Source of the DNA: Pseudomonadota bacterium
GTDB taxonomy: Bacteria; Myxococcota; Polyangia; GCA-2747355; JACKDQ01
Length of the DNA: 5,537 nt
Reading direction: 5' to 3'
Assembly (NCBI GenBank): GCA_030591195.1
Contig: JAUVBO010000274.1
Location: forward strand, 1-5,537
Shown: positions 5,449 to 5,537 of the stretch, piece by piece
How the letters are laid out: each line of letters begins with the position of its first letter
How positions within the stretch are numbered: position 1 is the first letter of the stretch
The notes under the pieces: model-generated
What the model saw: the letters and a program-made list of their open reading frames with translations, nothing else
What the model was told of the DNA's origin: nothing
The model's database searches: none
Translations under genes and position numbers: made by a program

Positions 5449-5537
5449 GACAACATCAACCCGAAACGGCTGCTGTCGCCGTCGTCGACTAGCCTCATCT
5501 CCCGAACGCCCAAAGGTACACCCACTCCGCCGGCGTC
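5443..5537 (+). CDS. Possible 5' end of a gene of unknown function, 3' partial (doubtful)
   Basis: An ATG at 5443 opens a frame beginning MADNINPKRLL and then Ser/Thr/Pro-rich, still open after 31 codons at the window end. The first residues and mostly G/C third positions look like a gene start. Against it: there is no ribosome site, and most of the frame lies inside the repeat. All five differences between the two repeat copies fall at first or second codon positions of this frame, which is not what selection on a protein leaves. The opposite-strand reading (5495-5537) is an alternative that would exclude this one. Confidence 0.2.
   Translation, partial: MADNINPKRLLSPSSTSLISRTPKGTPTPPA
5465..5537 (+). 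repeat. 73-base direct repeat, copy 2, running into the window end
   Basis: This is the second copy of the 73-base repeat. It is still aligned with copy 1 at the last base of the window, so its true length and the number of further copies are unknown. The 30-base segment between the copies (5435-5464) is unrelated to the 30 bases before copy 1. Confidence 0.9.
5495..5537 (-). CDS. Possible 3' end of a minus-strand gene entering from the right (doubtful)
   Basis: Read leftwards, the last bases of the window give TPAEWVYLWAFGR and a TGA (5497-5495). The other repeat copy gives PPAEWVYLWAFGR and TGA at 5394-5392. Of the three differences within these codons, two are synonymous (CTT/CTC Leu, CCG/CCA Pro) and one changes Thr to Pro. 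The dense Trp/Tyr/Phe content is unusual for chance translation of GC-rich DNA. This suggests the duplicated block may carry a gene's 3' end, copy 1 being a detached remnant. Only about 14 codons are visible, so no family can be named. Confidence 0.25.
   Translation of the reverse strand, partial: TPAEWVYLWAFGR

Noticed and set aside
4554..5492. A 312-codon plus-strand frame across the SafE-like gene and the right-end region
   Set aside because: It is out of frame with the SafE-like gene, which has strong membrane-protein features, and its translation is low-complexity Arg/Gly/Ala.
5199..5525. A 108-codon minus-strand frame in the right-end region
   Set aside because: It contains Arg runs, has no domain, and reads the two repeat copies in different frames, so the repeat is not coding in it.
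5362..5537. CRISPR array, suggested by two repeats with a 30-base spacer
   Set aside because: A 73-base repeat is too long, the copies differ at five positions, only one 'spacer' is present, and no cas gene is in the window.

Overview
This is a GC-rich window from a Gram-negative bacterium. An outer-membrane beta-barrel, two proteins with apparent export signals and high G/C at third codon positions support that. The lineage is not fixed by anything I can see; a deltaproteobacterial or myxobacterial-type genome is a guess. The redox genes suggest an organism capable of anaerobic or low-potential electron transfer.

Layout. (1) 1-771, plus strand: the 3' part of a porin-like outer-membrane protein whose start lies before the window. 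(2) 893-3237, plus strand: a translationally coupled pair (ATGA overlap) of a NapH-type polytopic membrane protein with two C-terminal [4Fe-4S] ferredoxin motifs and a BcrC/BadD/HgdB-type protein of the 2-hydroxyacyl-CoA dehydratase / double-cubane-cluster superfamily. (3) 3250-3894, minus strand: a membrane-anchored extracytoplasmic protein of unknown function. It converges on the dehydratase-like gene with a 12-base gap and overlaps the next gene head to head. (4) 3833-5127, plus strand: a second ATGA-coupled pair, an ankyrin-repeat lipoprotein and a six-helix SafE/CcdA-like membrane protein. (5) 5128-5537: about 410 bases with no convincing complete gene. Its last 176 bases hold two copies of a 73-base repeat at a 103-base period, the second cut by the window end.

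How the genes may work together (inference). The membrane ferredoxin protein could deliver electrons from the membrane to the cytoplasmic dehydratase-like protein, and the SafE/CcdA-like protein could handle thiols or metals on the periplasmic side. The ATP-dependent activase that normally energises this dehydratase superfamily is not in the window, so the pair either uses an activase encoded elsewhere or is wired differently. This is the most promising candidate for an undescribed system here. The second most interesting object is the repeat at the right end.
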